Assembly: GCA_018268995.1 (NCBI GenBank) | Contig: JAFDVL010000047.1 | Span: 3,590-49,859, forward strand | DNA length: 46,270 nucleotides | Source of the DNA: Acidobacteriota bacterium | Lineage (GTDB): Bacteria > Acidobacteriota > Blastocatellia > RBC074 | Direction of reading: 5' to 3' | In this document: positions 34,654 through 43,440 of the stretch, piece by piece | How positions within the stretch are numbered: position 1 is the first letter of the stretch | Layout of the letters: each line of letters begins with the position of its first letter | Translations under genes and position numbers: made by a program | The notes under the pieces: generated by a model | What the model saw: the letters and a program-made list of their open reading frames with translations, nothing else | Told to the model about the DNA's origin: nothing | The model's database searches: none

Positions 34654-34944
34654 TTAGCCACTCGGTGGTGCCGTATTTGTACCGCTGGGCGCATCGGGTA
34701 AATTCGGTGTTCCAGCGCGCAAATCATCTAGGGTGGGACTGCTTTGCACTGGCACGAACGGACGCAGTGCCAACCACGCATTCGATAAGACGCTCAAAGT
34801 TTCGTTGCGCCACTGGGTTAATAACCCTATTTTCAACGTATTAGCCGAAGTTAAACGGGGGGGGGTAAACATTGCGGAACTTTGGGAAATGACAAGGGAT
34901 ATGATGAGTACGACCGAGCAAACGCGATGAGCGAAGCGTGACAT
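34654..34944 (-). pseudogene. Signal-peptide N-terminal fragment of the RHS gene
   Basis: This 96-aa ORF starts at ATG 34944 behind AAGGAG at good distance. A signal peptide (MSRFAHRVCSVVLIISLVIS to about residue 24), a helical stretch and a Pro-rich linker (TPNLPDAPSG) precede the TAA. That is how secreted RHS proteins of this type begin. The RHS core follows in a different frame, and its frame is closed by a TGA at 34726. A simple one-base slip elsewhere cannot join them; the junction (about 34654-34726) must carry a frameshift or a deletion of the missing N-terminal half. A run of nine C (9 G on plus, 34857-34865) lies just after the signal peptide. Confidence 0.65.
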
Positions 34945-35271
34945 TGGGGAGACTCCTTAGCTGAGAAATAACGGCACAAATGTGCGCTATTCAAGTGGAC
35001 TTTTCTTCTTTGCCTGCTGGCAGAGGGCAAGGCAAGGAGATTAGCTGATAATTATGGCTTCAATTACTACTTGCTGATTCGAGCGTGCATAGTGATAGCT
35101 GAGAGCCTGCAAAATTGCAAGCGGCGTGCGGAAATCAGCTTAAAATTTTTGAGGCTTCATTCGCTCTTGCGCACCTGACAAACGCAACTGACTGCTGTGG
35201 GCAGTTGCCAGTTTCCCCGGCCCTTTGTATCATCGCGCATCCATCAATCCATTCCCAAAGGCAAAGCAACG
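34945..35271. other. Intergenic region between RHS fragment and carboxylase gene
   Basis: These 327 bp separate divergent genes. It holds the AAGGAG ribosome site of the RHS N-terminal ORF at its left end. A weak TTGCC/GGCAA hairpin lies near 35010-35030. The plus-strand frame upstream of the carboxylase start (35197-35271) has no ribosome site and no family similarity. I see no RNA gene or repeat shared with the rest of the window. Confidence 0.5.
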
Positions 35272-36819
35272 ATGATTGAAGATAAATTGAAACTCCTCCA
35301 GGAAAAGAATGCTGCCGCTGAAGCGGGTGGCGGTGAGGCACGGATCAAACGGCAATACAGCGAAGGAAAAATGACGGCGCGCGAACGCATCAACTTCCTG
35401 CTGGACGAAGGAACATTTGAGGAATTCGATAAGTTAAAAACACACCGTTGCACCGATTTCGGGATGGAGTCGCAGCAATTTGCTGGCGATGGCTTCATCA
35501 CCGGACACGGCTTGATTGATGGGCGTGAGGTATTTGTCTTTGCCCAGGACTTCACAGTATTTGGTGGCTCGCTGTCTGAAACCAATGCGCAAAAGGTTGT
35601 GAAGCTGATGGATTTGGCACTGAAAGTCGGTGTGCCTGTGATTGGATTGAATGACTCTGGCGGCGCGCGCATTCAGGAAGGCGTAGCTTCGCTAGGTGGC
35701 TATGCGGACATTTTCCTGCGTAATGTTTTGAGTTCTGGTGTTGTGCCGCAAATCTCCGCGATTATGGGGCCGTGTGCAGGCGGCGCAGTGTATTCGCCTG
35801 CGATCACAGATTTCACCGTGATGGTAAAGAACACCAGCTACATGTTTATCACCGGCCCGGATGTCATCAAAACTGTCACGCACGAAGAAGTCACGAAAGA
35901 ACAGCTCGGCGGCGCGATGACACACAACCAAACCAGTGGAGTCGCGCACTTCGCGGCAGAAAACGAAGAACATTGCCTGCAAACCATTCGCGAACTGTTG
36001 TCCTTCATCCCCTCCAACAACATGGACGATCCGCCACGGATAGATTGCAATGACCCAATTGATCGGCAAGATGAAAAGCTCAACTCCACCGTCCCACCCG
36101 AATCCAATCGGCCTTACGACATCCGTCAGATCATCACGACGGTGGCGGACAATAATTATTTCTTTGAAATTCAGGAACACTTTGCACGCAACATCGTCAT
36201 CGGATTTGCGCGGTTGAATGGTCAGCCTGTGGGGATCGTGGCCAATCAACCTGCATATCTGGCAGGCGTCCTGGATATTGATGCCAGTGTCAAAGGGGCG
36301 CGGTTTGTTCGCTTCTGTGATTGTTTCAATATCCCAATCATTACTTTTGAGGACGTGCCCGGATTTTTGCCGGGTGTCAATCAGGAATACGGTGGAATTA
36401 TTCGTCACGGGGCCAAATTGCTCTATGCCTTTGCTGAGGCAACCGTGCCTAAAATCACAGTCGTGACTCGCAAAGCCTATGGTGGTGCGTATTGCGTGAT
36501 GGGATCAAAGCATATCCGCACCGACATTAATTTTGCTTACCCGACCGCTGAGATTGCCGTCATGGGAGCAGAGGGCGCAGTGGAAATCCTCTATCGGCGC
36601 GACCTTGCTGCGGCAGACGACCCAGCCACTGCGCGAAAAACTAAGGTTGAGGAATTCCGCGATAAGTTTGCTTCCCCTTATGTCGCGGCGGAACGCGGAT
36701 ATATTGACGAAGTCATCGAACCAAAGCTAACGCGTCGCAAATTGATTCGCGCACTTAAGCTTTTGGAAAATAAGCGCGATCAGAACCCACCCAGGAAGCA
36801 CGGTAACATCCCTCTATGA
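35272..36819 (+). CDS. Acyl-CoA carboxylase carboxyltransferase beta subunit (PccB/MmdA type)
   Basis: This 515-aa protein is a biotin-dependent carboxyltransferase of the propionyl-/methylmalonyl-CoA group. It moves the carboxyl group from carboxybiotin to an acyl-CoA. Signatures include RQYSEGKMTARERINFLLDE, GGSLSETNAQKVVKLMDLAL, the oxyanion motif GPCAGGAVYSPAITDF, TGPDVIKTVTHEEVTKEQLG with GGAMTHNQTSGVAHF, and in the C half EDVPGFLPGVNQEYGGIIRH and TRKAYGGAYCVMGSKH. Length and order match PccB. ATG 35272 gives the usual N terminus; the frame extends to 35197. No biotin carboxylase or biotin carrier gene is nearby, so the partners are encoded elsewhere and propionyl-CoA versus decarboxylase use cannot be decided. 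Confidence 0.93.
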   Translation: MIEDKLKLLQEKNAAAEAGGGEARIKRQYSEGKMTARERINFLLDEGTFEEFDKLKTHRCTDFGMESQQFAGDGFITGHGLIDGREVFVFAQDFTVFGGSLSETNAQKVVKLMDLALKVGVPVIGLNDSGGARIQEGVASLGGYADIFLRNVLSSGVVPQISAIMGPCAGGAVYSPAITDFTVMVKNTSYMFITGPDVIKTVTHEEVTKEQLGGAMTHNQTSGVAHFAAENEEHCLQTIRELLSFIPSNNMDDPPRIDCNDPIDRQDEKLNSTVPPESNRPYDIRQIITTVADNNYFFEIQEHFARNIVIGFARLNGQPVGIVANQPAYLAGVLDIDASVKGARFVRFCDCFNIPIITFEDVPGFLPGVNQEYGGIIRHGAKLLYAFAEATVPKITVVTRKAYGGAYCVMGSKHIRTDINFAYPTAEIAVMGAEGAVEILYRRDLAAADDPATARKTKVEEFRDKFASPYVAAERGYIDEVIEPKLTRRKLIRALKLLENKRDQNPPRKHGNIPL

Positions 36820-36825
36820 CAGCAA

Positions 36826-36858
36826 AAGGCAGCTCACCCGAATTAGGAAAGCTGCCTT
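36826..36858. terminator. Hairpin between carboxylase and HU genes
   Basis: A perfect 9-bp stem (36826-36834 with 36850-36858, 15-nt loop) lies between the convergent carboxyltransferase and HU-like genes. On the minus strand it is followed by TTTTGCTG, so it may terminate the HU-like gene; on the plus strand there is no T-tract. Confidence 0.55.
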
Positions 36859-36881
36859 GCAAGCCTGGATTGTTGGCTCTG

Positions 36882-37220
36882 TTAGTTAGATTTCTTGAGA
36901 TCAGCTGTCTCTAGCCCCTCTTGAAGAAGGTCTTCAAACCGCCGATTGCGATTGAGCATGGTGTCCAGCTTTTTTCCCGCTTTCGCCCGAATCGCCTTTT
37001 TTTCTTCAATCTTGATAGGTTCGCCAGTTTGTGGATTGCGCCCATTCCTTGATTGACGCACGCTGACGGAAAGAGTGAGCAAATCTTTGATAATCACCTT
37101 TTCCCCTCGTTTCAACGCGTCAGCCATCTCGGCAAAAATAATATCCAGCATTTGATCGGCTGCAATTTTAGAAACTTTCGCCTTCTTAGCAACCTTTTCG
37201 ATCAGGTGCCCCCTGTTCAT
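36882..37220 (-). CDS. HU/IHF-family DNA-binding protein
   Basis: This 112-aa protein is an HU-like nucleoid protein that bends and compacts DNA. MNRGHLIEKVAKKAKVSK starts the dimer helices, and SRNGRNPQTGEPIKIEEKKA is the DNA-binding arm with the RNPxTGE motif. The usual GFGTF turn is replaced by KDLLTLSVSVRQ, so it is somewhat divergent. About 20 extra residues (NRRFEDLLQEGLETADLKKS) extend beyond the standard 90-residue fold. Its promoter is clear, with tandem 12-bp repeats in the spacer. Confidence 0.9.
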   Translation of the reverse strand: MNRGHLIEKVAKKAKVSKIAADQMLDIIFAEMADALKRGEKVIIKDLLTLSVSVRQSRNGRNPQTGEPIKIEEKKAIRAKAGKKLDTMLNRNRRFEDLLQEGLETADLKKSN

Positions 37221-37278
37221 AGTGCCTCCTCAAGTATCAGTTGAGCTTTATTTGCTTTTATTCGCGCTACCGCAGGGG

Positions 37279-37307
37279 GTTATAACACCTGTTAAAACAC
37301 CTGTCAA
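37279..37307 (-). promoter_or_regulatory. Sigma-70-type promoter of the HU gene with tandem repeats in the spacer
   Basis: On the minus strand, TTGACA (37307-37302) and TATAAC (37284-37279) are separated by 17 bp. Two head-to-tail 12-bp repeats at 37285-37296 and 37297-37308 (ACACCTGTTAAA, ACACCTGTCAAT; ten of twelve identical) fill the spacer and overlap the -35 box, a good place for a repressor to bind. Confidence 0.7.
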
Positions 37308-37434
37308 TTAAAAAGCCTTAAACTTAAGGGGTAATATGATTAACGTTTTTAAGTCTAAAAACGGCCTGTGAGGTTAACTATCCTCATATCAAATCCAAAG
37401 ATTGTAATGAGTCTGTTGCTTAAACCTCATACCC

Positions 37435-40400
37435 CTAGTTAATGGCAACCGTTGTTTGATTACTTGGGCGACCGTCCACCGAGACAACCAGCGGAACAGC
37501 GGAGCCGGTCGGGGCATTTGCTGGTATGCGAACATTCACTTGCCATAAACCAACAAATCCTGGTGCCAAGCCACTAAACTCAACAACTGCCGGAACACCC
37601 CCAATAGTCACAGTTGGTGTATAGGCCGTAAGATACAATGGATCGTTCGCAGTCAGAGGAGTTGGAACGGCGCTGCCACTGGCCAAGGAGATGGGTTGAA
37701 GCGTAATTGAATTAAGCAATTGCATCCCATTGCCCGTAGCAAATATTTGTAATACGCGCCCCCTTGTTTCTGGCCTTGAAGAATCATTGGTCAGGCTATT
37801 TTGATTCAACACCGCTCCCTGCCCTTTGCCATCCTGAGAAAAACTAAAAATGCCTGGGGCAACTGCACGAACAGTCAAAAATTCACTGGTAACGGCTGTT
37901 CCATTATTCAGGACTTCGACGAAAGCGACTCCGGGAGTCGTTTCAAACGGAAGTTGATAATTGATCTGGAAAGCCCCAGGTGCGCCAAACTGAGCACCAA
38001 CGCCGACATAAAGCAGCGGAGCCAGCACGCCATTGACTCGAACTGAAACATTATTGAGCGTCGTTGGAATCGGGAAGCTTTGTGCATTGGCGTTGATAGT
38101 TGTTCCTGCGGGAAAACCGGTGCCAAATGACGAAACCAAAGCCCCCGGCGCGACCTCTGCCCCTGCAAAGCCTGCCCCACTCACCGTAGTCGAGCTATTC
38201 GCCAGCGGAGCACTGTATACAGTGGGATCATTCATACGCAGGTTTAATTGGACATTGTCATAAAAGATTCCATCACCTGCTTGTGTTACAGAATTTCGTC
38301 GCAGATGAAGTTCCAGGCGAAACGCAACGTCAGAGTTATCAGGGGTTGTTGTGTCAATTCCAAACGACCCCGTGTTATTCAGTACGGTTGAATCAGAAAA
38401 CCGCTTGAAGCCGTTGGTAGGGGTGCTTGAGTCAATTAAGAAAAGATTTGTGAAGGTTGAGCTATTGAATCCGGTATCCGTCGTCCCTGAAATTGCGGCG
38501 GTGTTGCGATAGGTTCGCATGCGTAAATAAGCAATGTCACGATTCCCAGACCCATCAGCAATGTCACCGGCAAAATCCGAATTAATGTCAACACTCCAGG
38601 AATCTACTGCTGCATTCAATTGTTGCGTAAATTCAGGATTCGTTACTTTGTCGTTTGCCACATTCAGGCCGGGCAAAACGATTTTCTTCGTCCAATAACG
38701 AGACTCATCATAAACCCCATCCGTACGTTGCGTGCTGCTGAAACCATAGCCGCTACCCACTCCGCTAGGATCGCCAATGCTGGCGGTAGACCCACCCAAA
38801 TCTGATTTCTTGGCGGTGGTTAATTGCCAGTTGCCTAAAAATGAATCTCCCGTTGGTGCAGGATTTGGATTGTCGGGGCGCAATGTCCAGTCAGATTCGG
38901 GAATAACCACGATATTCTGCCCCCCTGAATCTGCCACTGGCTCAAATCGCGTTCGATAGGAAAATATTTTTTGGGCTACGGTCAAAGCAAATTGCGTAGT
39001 TGAAGCCGCGCCATTTGCAGGTGTCAGGGTAATGTTGAAGGTAATCGTCTGCCCGGTCTGAATACTGGGACTATTCAGCAAAGTCACTTGAAACGCACGC
39101 GCAATATCATTCGGACCAATTAAATCACCAAAATTCATTGTCGCGGATTGCCCTGCTGACAGCCCATTGATCCGCACAAGGCTGGCAGGAACCTGGCTGT
39201 TGGCTCCGACTGCAATTTGCGCTGTGACATTTGTGGCGGTAACGGTTGTGGGGTTACTGATATTCAATACTGCTGTCACAGTTTCATTCCGACTTACAAA
39301 TTTATCCGCATTGACACCGCCACTAACCGTAGTTGTTCCCAGGTTTATGATGGCAACCGAGGGAGCTGTAAAATTTCCGGTCGCAACCAGTGCGTACCCC
39401 TGCCGATTGGAATCAATCGTCTGATTGCCAGGCTGTGCAAGAACTCCCATTTGACCATTGCCCGGCACATTAGCACCAATTACTTTAATGGTGTACGTTC
39501 CAGGACTGGGATACTGAATATAGACAGCCTCTAGCGGATTTTTATTATCAAATGCAGTGTTGCCAGCCGCTTGGGAATAGGCATTCTGAAAATTGACGTT
39601 CCCCCGAAACACTTTTCCTATTGGGTCTGTGACTTCAAGATTGAGATTGTTTATCAGCGCGACACTGGCGTAAGGAGCCGCCTTCGGGTCAGTCCAAACC
39701 AGGGAAATTCGTAAGGGTTCGACATTACTAACATTGGTTAGTTGATAGGTATGCGTTTGCCCGGTCATGATCGCAGGATTCGTTGCAGGACGTGAAGAAT
39801 CTCCCGTCGTAGCGCCATTCCAAATATCCGCCAATACTTTCAACTCGCGGCGGTCTCCCGGAAAATACAACGCATCGTCTAATGTCAACCGTCCCCATCC
39901 CTGTCCCATACTTGGCAACGAAGCTTTGTCGCCAGCAGTGGCATTGTCTGCGGTGTAAGTCCCTGTCATGTTACGCCCTGAATTCAACAGCATCGCCTTG
40001 ATTAGCGCATTTGAAGGGTTAAAGCCATTGGCAACGTTGCGCGCACCTGTCGGATAAAATCCATCCGCGAAATACTGACGAACCAACACGCCGCCGCCCG
40101 CTGCCATCGGCGATGCAAAACTGGTTCCCGAAATTGAAGAGAAACTGCGATTGTTATTTGGGCTGACAGGATTGACCGCAGCATCATTCGCAGTGGTGGA
40201 AGTCAGATAACGAAATGATGAACTAACACCTGCGCTTTCAGTCGCAGCATAGACTGTCGAGGGAGCAACAATATCGGGCTTGATTCGGCCATCATTTGTT
40301 GGCCCATGACTACTGAAACTCGCGACATTCTCAGGACTCCCGCCATTTGTCGGACTACCCGCGCCTCCAACCAGCAAGGCATTTTTAGAATCTTTGGTTA

Positions 40401-41958
40401 AGGTTTGATTGGCAGGCCCACTGTTTCCAGCCGAGAAAAAAACTGTGTAATCTCGCAATCGCCACATTGCCTGATCCACGGCGGAGGCTTCCTCCTCATA
40501 CGGCGAACCAGCACTAAATCCATAACTATCGGTGTGAATACGTGCGCCTGTATTGTAGGCTTGCTGATGCAACAGTCCTTGCCCTACGTCTAACCCACTC
40601 AGATCACCAGCGGGGTGTCCGACATCCTGAAAAACAATGTGCACATCCGGCGCAATGCCATCACCAACAGTTCGAGTTGAAATCCCTAAAACCGCCCCCG
40701 TTCCAGTTGCCGCATAATCTCGCCCCGCAATAACACTGGTCGTGTGGGTGCCGTGATAGCCATTACTATCGTCATATGCCACGCCATTCAGGTAATACCC
40801 GCCAGACTGTTCATTGGGATCAAGCACTTTCCCGCCATTCGGATTGTTCGCATTGTCAATCAGCCGCCCAGTACCAAGCACGTAATAAGTCAAAACCTTA
40901 TTGAGCGGGTTGGTAACATTGAAAGGCAATTCCCCGCTGGTTAAGGCAGCGGTTGTCGTGGCATAGGAAAGCGTCTGTGCTGAAGCATCGCCGCTCAGCC
41001 GAAATTGCGCGTGATCAGCATCAAGCCCTGCATCTGCAATCCCAATGATCTGCCCCGTACCAGTTAAGCCGTTGCGATAAAGTGGCGTGTCGTTGGCAGT
41101 TGGCCCGGATTGAATAATTTTCACGCCGTTATCATTTTCAGGCTTTGCCCTTTGATAGCGTTCAATCCATTCGATTCCTTCAAGATTCGCCAACGCAAGC
41201 AACAGCCCTGGCAATTCTGCGGCGGTGACAACCACCTTCCCGCTGGTTACGCCATCAAATCGCTCTATTACCTGCGCAGAGTTTTTCAAGGATAAGCTTG
41301 CCAATGCCAGTTTGATCGGGTCAGCTTTTTCACCGCTAAAAGTGGTGAAGGAGATGATCATTTCCTGTCCCCCTTCAACCTGAGAATTATTGGCGACCTT
41401 GACCAAGTCAGGCTGAACTTTCAAGCCAGCCCCATACACTCCCACCCAGCGATAGGTTTTCTCTTGATTCGCCAGGACGCGGGATTGTTGCGTGCGCGGG
41501 ACTTTGACAATGTAAGCATTGTTCGGCACATAAGCCTTAATTTCATAGCCGCGAGCGCGCAAATCCTGCGTTTGTTCTGGCTTGATAACATCATCGAATT
41601 GGACGATCAAATAAGAAGATGTACCTGCTTGTGCCTCTACCTGAGCGCGGTTGGGTTTCACCATTTCCAAGGAAGCTCCAGCCATCGTTATTGCAGCAGG
41701 CGTATTTTTGAGCGGATCGAATTCGGCTGCGCGTAATAACAACATTCCAGGCTCACTCAGCCTGGCATCCAGTTCGCGCAACCGTTTCTCACGGCTTTGC
41801 TGCTCCAAATTGTTGCGAGATCGAGTTGTTACGGTATCGTCCGTTTGCTCAGCCTGACTTGCCTGAGAACGAACTGTAATAAATACGATGACCGTGATTA
41901 GTGAAATTAAAAGTGTGGGAAAATAGACAAACGAACGGCGGAGAAAAAATCTGTACAT
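37435..41958 (-). CDS. Large secreted subtilisin-like serine peptidase with TIGR03437-like C-terminal domain
   Basis: This 1507-aa exported protein begins with a membrane or signal helix (residues 10-30). Its S8 peptidase domain has Asp309 in IIGIADAGLD, His402 in YHGTHTTSVIAG, Asn512 in FFSAGNSGP and Ser613 in GTSFASPMAAGG, a complete catalytic set. Residues 80-280 look like a long propeptide region (IVQFDDVIKPEQTQDLRARG). After the protease come beta-sandwich segments (PGTYTIKVIGANVPGNGQ, VTATNVTAQI), then a C-terminal domain like TIGR03437 (APGALVSSFGTGFPAGT, LLYVGVGAQFGAPGAFQINY, VLQIFATGNGMQ). ATG 41958 was chosen at the signal helix; the frame opens at 42009. The weak hairpin at 37367-37384 may end it. 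Confidence 0.93.
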   Translation of the reverse strand: MYRFFLRRSFVYFPTLLISLITVIVFITVRSQASQAEQTDDTVTTRSRNNLEQQSREKRLRELDARLSEPGMLLLRAAEFDPLKNTPAAITMAGASLEMVKPNRAQVEAQAGTSSYLIVQFDDVIKPEQTQDLRARGYEIKAYVPNNAYIVKVPRTQQSRVLANQEKTYRWVGVYGAGLKVQPDLVKVANNSQVEGGQEMIISFTTFSGEKADPIKLALASLSLKNSAQVIERFDGVTSGKVVVTAAELPGLLLALANLEGIEWIERYQRAKPENDNGVKIIQSGPTANDTPLYRNGLTGTGQIIGIADAGLDADHAQFRLSGDASAQTLSYATTTAALTSGELPFNVTNPLNKVLTYYVLGTGRLIDNANNPNGGKVLDPNEQSGGYYLNGVAYDDSNGYHGTHTTSVIAGRDYAATGTGAVLGISTRTVGDGIAPDVHIVFQDVGHPAGDLSGLDVGQGLLHQQAYNTGARIHTDSYGFSAGSPYEEEASAVDQAMWRLRDYTVFFSAGNSGPANQTLTKDSKNALLVGGAGSPTNGGSPENVASFSSHGPTNDGRIKPDIVAPSTVYAATESAGVSSSFRYLTSTTANDAAVNPVSPNNNRSFSSISGTSFASPMAAGGGVLVRQYFADGFYPTGARNVANGFNPSNALIKAMLLNSGRNMTGTYTADNATAGDKASLPSMGQGWGRLTLDDALYFPGDRRELKVLADIWNGATTGDSSRPATNPAIMTGQTHTYQLTNVSNVEPLRISLVWTDPKAAPYASVALINNLNLEVTDPIGKVFRGNVNFQNAYSQAAGNTAFDNKNPLEAVYIQYPSPGTYTIKVIGANVPGNGQMGVLAQPGNQTIDSNRQGYALVATGNFTAPSVAIINLGTTTVSGGVNADKFVSRNETVTAVLNISNPTTVTATNVTAQIAVGANSQVPASLVRINGLSAGQSATMNFGDLIGPNDIARAFQVTLLNSPSIQTGQTITFNITLTPANGAASTTQFALTVAQKIFSYRTRFEPVADSGGQNIVVIPESDWTLRPDNPNPAPTGDSFLGNWQLTTAKKSDLGGSTASIGDPSGVGSGYGFSSTQRTDGVYDESRYWTKKIVLPGLNVANDKVTNPEFTQQLNAAVDSWSVDINSDFAGDIADGSGNRDIAYLRMRTYRNTAAISGTTDTGFNSSTFTNLFLIDSSTPTNGFKRFSDSTVLNNTGSFGIDTTTPDNSDVAFRLELHLRRNSVTQAGDGIFYDNVQLNLRMNDPTVYSAPLANSSTTVSGAGFAGAEVAPGALVSSFGTGFPAGTTINANAQSFPIPTTLNNVSVRVNGVLAPLLYVGVGAQFGAPGAFQINYQLPFETTPGVAFVEVLNNGTAVTSEFLTVRAVAPGIFSFSQDGKGQGAVLNQNSLTNDSSRPETRGRVLQIFATGNGMQLLNSITLQPISLASGSAVPTPLTANDPLYLTAYTPTVTIGGVPAVVEFSGLAPGFVGLWQVNVRIPANAPTGSAVPLVVSVDGRPSNQTTVAIN

Positions 41959-42080
41959 GAGTGAACTTCCTGAATTGCAAAATGTGAGAAGTGGGGTGGG
42001 GCCAACCAAGCAATTAAATTAACACGCTCCATGCGCGCGATCAAACCACACCACCGCTGAAGAGTGCGGAAACACAGTCA

Positions 42081-42121
42081 CAAATAAAACAAAGGCAAGC
42101 TACTGGTTCAAGTAGCCTGCC
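42081..42121 (-). terminator. Intrinsic terminator downstream of dnaJ
   Basis: On the minus strand an 11-bp stem with one mismatch (42121-42111 with 42104-42094) is followed by TTTGTTTTATTTG. It lies about 150 bp beyond the dnaJ stop; the inverted-repeat element at 42132-42250 sits between the two, inside the dnaJ 3' untranslated region. Confidence 0.75.
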
Positions 42122-42131
42122 CTTAATTACA

Positions 42132-42250
42132 ATTAGATCAGTTTTCAGTTGCGTGTATGGTTACCCGGTCGCTACCGCTCGCGGTACTGTACCCGGAGCG
42201 GTAGCGACCTGGGTGACGGCTCCATACACTGAATTGAAAACCGATCTAAT
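42132..42250. mobile_element. MITE-like palindromic element with 29-bp terminal inverted repeats
   Basis: The ends 42132-42160 and 42222-42250 are inverted repeats matching at 25 of 29 positions, beginning ATTAGATC. Inside, 42167-42180 and 42196-42209 are perfect 14-bp inverted repeats around a GGTAC-T-GTACC centre, so the whole 119 bp can fold into one long hairpin. There is no reading frame of note inside. The left end sequence recurs exactly, in reverse, at 1-21. That points to a dispersed family moved by an unseen transposase or a REP-type process. Confidence 0.75.
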
Positions 42251-42267
42251 ATTTTGCTGCTCCAAAC

Positions 42268-43380
42268 TTACCCAAAGATTTCGCGCACTTTGTCGGTAAG
42301 TTTACGCGCCTGATTCTTTTGTTCTTCCAATTTAGCCAACTGCTCGAAGAGCTTACGCTGATCACGATTTAATTTCGCGGGAGTTTGGACCGTCACCACG
42401 GCGAATAAATCACCTCGCCCTTGTCCCTGCAAGGAAACAATTCCTTTCCCGCGCAATCGAAAGATGGAACCCGTCTGCGTGCCTTCAGGAATACGTAAAG
42501 TTTCCTCACCATCAATCAGCGTCGGCACTTTTATCTCTGCACCGAGCGCCGCCTGGGTGAAAGAAATCGGAACATTCACATACAGATTATTTTCCTGACG
42601 CTCAAAAAGCTCGTGCTCGCTCACTTCAATGAAGACATAGAGATCACCACGTGTGCCACCAGCGAGTCCAGCTTCTCCCTCACCTGTAATGCGCAACCGC
42701 GCTCCCGTATCAACGCCCGCCGGAATCTTGATCTCGATGGTATGATCTTTTTCGACCCGGCCTGCGCCCTGACAGTTCTTGCAATAATTCGTGATGGTGC
42801 GACCTGTCCCACGACATTGATGGCACGTCCGGCTGACAGAGAAAAAGCCTTGTTGAAAGCGAACCTGACCAGAACCACTGCAAAGATTGCATACGTTGAT
42901 GGAGCTTCCCGGTGCAGCACCTGATCCGCTACAGGTATCACAGTTCTCATAGCGAGGAACATTGATTTTGCTTTTGTATCCGCTGGCCGCCTGTTCGAGA
43001 GTTAACTCTAAGTCGTAGCGTAAATCGGCTCCGCGTTGGCCACCACCTCGGCGCGAGCGACGTCCACCAAATAATTCGCCGAACAAGTCACCCAGAATAT
43101 CCTCAAAGCCATTGAAGTCACCGCTCGTCCATGACCCACTTGACGCCGCCGAGGTTCCAACTCCAGCGTGGCCATAGCGATCAAAGCGTGTGCGGTTCTC
43201 AGCATTCGACAACACGCCATATGCCTCAGCCGCTTCTTTGAATTTCTCTTCAGCTTCCTTATCACCAGGATTGCGATCAGGATGGTACTGCATCGCAAGT
43301 TTACGATAAGCAGTTTTCAATTCCTGCTCTGTCGCATTTCGGTTTACGCCAAGCACCTCATAATAGTCACGTTTACTCAA
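42268..43380 (-). CDS. dnaJ: Chaperone protein DnaJ
   Basis: This 370-aa co-chaperone stimulates the DnaK ATPase. The J domain (1-70) holds HPD in MQYHPDRNPGD. A Gly/Ser-rich stretch follows (about 75-115). Then come four zinc-binding CxxCxGxG repeats, complete in type (CDTCSGSG, CNLCSGSG, CHQCRGTG, CKNCQGAG), and C-terminal beta domains (VEKDHTIEIKIPAGVDTGAR; VPTLIDGEETLRIPEGTQTG). The start is TTG 43380 with GAGG upstream, since the protein begins SKRDYYEVLGV. A terminator-like hairpin ends 25 nt before this start, so its expression may depend on read-through. Downstream of dnaK and the 43561 gene. Confidence 0.96.
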   Translation of the reverse strand: MSKRDYYEVLGVNRNATEQELKTAYRKLAMQYHPDRNPGDKEAEEKFKEAAEAYGVLSNAENRTRFDRYGHAGVGTSAASSGSWTSGDFNGFEDILGDLFGELFGGRRSRRGGGQRGADLRYDLELTLEQAASGYKSKINVPRYENCDTCSGSGAAPGSSINVCNLCSGSGQVRFQQGFFSVSRTCHQCRGTGRTITNYCKNCQGAGRVEKDHTIEIKIPAGVDTGARLRITGEGEAGLAGGTRGDLYVFIEVSEHELFERQENNLYVNVPISFTQAALGAEIKVPTLIDGEETLRIPEGTQTGSIFRLRGKGIVSLQGQGRGDLFAVVTVQTPAKLNRDQRKLFEQLAKLEEQKNQARKLTDKVREIFG

Positions 43381-43404
43381 TCTTTTTTACCTCACCAGAA
43401 AGTT

Positions 43405-43440
43405 AAAAAACGAGGCAGAAGGATAACATAACTTTGCCTC
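43405..43440 (-). terminator. Terminator or attenuator in the dnaJ leader
   Basis: On the minus strand GAGGCA (43440-43435) pairs with TGCCTC (43417-43412), extended by an AAG/CTT pairing around a bulge, and is followed by GTTTTTT. AAAGTTA beside the stem can pair with TAACTTT (43405-43399) just after the T-tract, offering an alternative fold. It sits immediately before dnaJ, 25 nt from its start. Confidence 0.65.

Noticed and set aside
35692..36408. 238-codon minus-strand frame inside the carboxyltransferase gene
   Set aside because: Antisense shadow of a strongly conserved enzyme; no ribosome site or domain.
36882..37220. The HU-like protein as a phage-type regulator
   Set aside because: The RNPQTGE DNA-arm motif and dimer helices fit a normal HU-family protein with a short tail.
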